Source of the DNA: a candidate division TA06 bacterium
GTDB taxonomy: Bacteria; Edwardsbacteria; AC1; EtOH8
DNA: 42,852 bases
Direction of reading: 5' to 3'
Assembly: GCA_016208585.1 (NCBI GenBank)
Contig: JACQXR010000111.1
Span: forward strand, 1 to 42,852
Positions 42,727 through 42,852 of the stretch are shown one piece after another (within the stretch, counting starts at the first letter, position 1; each line of letters starts with the position of its first letter). A program made the translations under genes and the position numbers. The notes under the pieces are model-generated. The model was not told the origin of the DNA and made no database searches. It was given only the letters and a program-made list of their open reading frames with translations.

Positions 42727-42852
42727 ATGGCCAAGCAGAAATTCGAGCGAACCAAGCCGCATGTCAATATCGGGACGATCGGGCATGTGGACCACGGCAA
42801 GACGACCCTGACCAGCGCCATCACCAAATATTTGTCGGAACAGGGGCTGGCC
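42727..42852 (+). CDS. tuf: Elongation factor Tu (3' truncated by window end)
   Basis: The first 42 codons are present: [20 protein letters not shown], then [16 protein letters not shown], including the P-loop [16 protein letters not shown] precedes the ATG at a good distance. The gap to fusA is 60 bases with no terminator, so it is probably co-transcribed. Confidence 0.97.
   Translation, partial: MAKQKFERTKPHVNIGTIGHVDHGKTTLTSAITKYLSEQGLA

Overview
The window (42.9 kb, mostly GC-rich with several sharply AT-rich patches) looks like chromosomal DNA of an anaerobic, Gram-negative bacterium from a poorly cultured lineage. Evidence for the envelope: a TonB-dependent receptor, a lipoprotein, LPS-type heptosyltransferase genes and a type IX secretion (T9SS)-like sortase/shuttle pair with substrates carrying FlgD-like C-terminal domains. 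Evidence for anaerobic life: the ribonucleotide reductase here is class III (oxygen-sensitive glycyl radical). The mix resembles FCB-type candidate phyla (for example Edwardsbacteria, TA06 or WOR-3); that placement is inference from gene content, not a phylogeny.

Layout. 1-17.2 kb: surface and secretion region. A truncated secreted protein, a TonB receptor, an AT-rich single-gene island (retropepsin-like protease), a 1329-residue Kelch/carboxypeptidase-regulatory surface protein, then a three-gene operon (beta-propeller surface protein, C25/PorU-like sortase, PorV-like protein). This operon follows a strong promoter and a structured leader holding a perfect intrinsic terminator and a competing anti-terminator arm. 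17.2-24.9 kb: tyrS, a broken gmhB-like HAD phosphatase, LPS glycosyltransferases, endonuclease III, a lipoprotein, DNA polymerase IV and a GT4 glycosyltransferase carrying an in-frame heptamer repeat. 25.5-33.1 kb: the deoxyribonucleotide region: nrdR, nrdD, a redoxin and an NrdG-like activase. 33.8-38.9 kb (minus strand): metH and metF overlapping, then an AT-rich GNAT-like gene. 39-42.9 kb: the str operon rpsL-rpsG-fusA-tuf (tuf cut by the window end).

The most interesting part is 25.5-33.1 kb. The large NrdD protein has two ATP cones, the active-site cysteines and the C-terminal zinc ribbon, but stops exactly where the glycyl-radical motif should begin. A separate 95-residue gene 2.9 kb downstream carries that motif (RVTGYF) with the usual downstream residues. 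Class III reductase therefore appears split into a catalytic chain and a stand-alone glycyl-radical chain, with redoxin and activase genes next to the latter. Between the halves lies an AT-rich MvaI/BcnI-type restriction-modification module, bordered by a perfect 60-bp copy of the nrdD 3' end and by two parts of a 21-bp tandem array, plus a 13-bp minisatellite and a run of covarying hairpins.

Many intergenic spaces carry short palindromic or tandem repeats (GTCAT...GAAG types, CAGTGT types). No tRNA, rRNA, CRISPR array or transposase was recognised.
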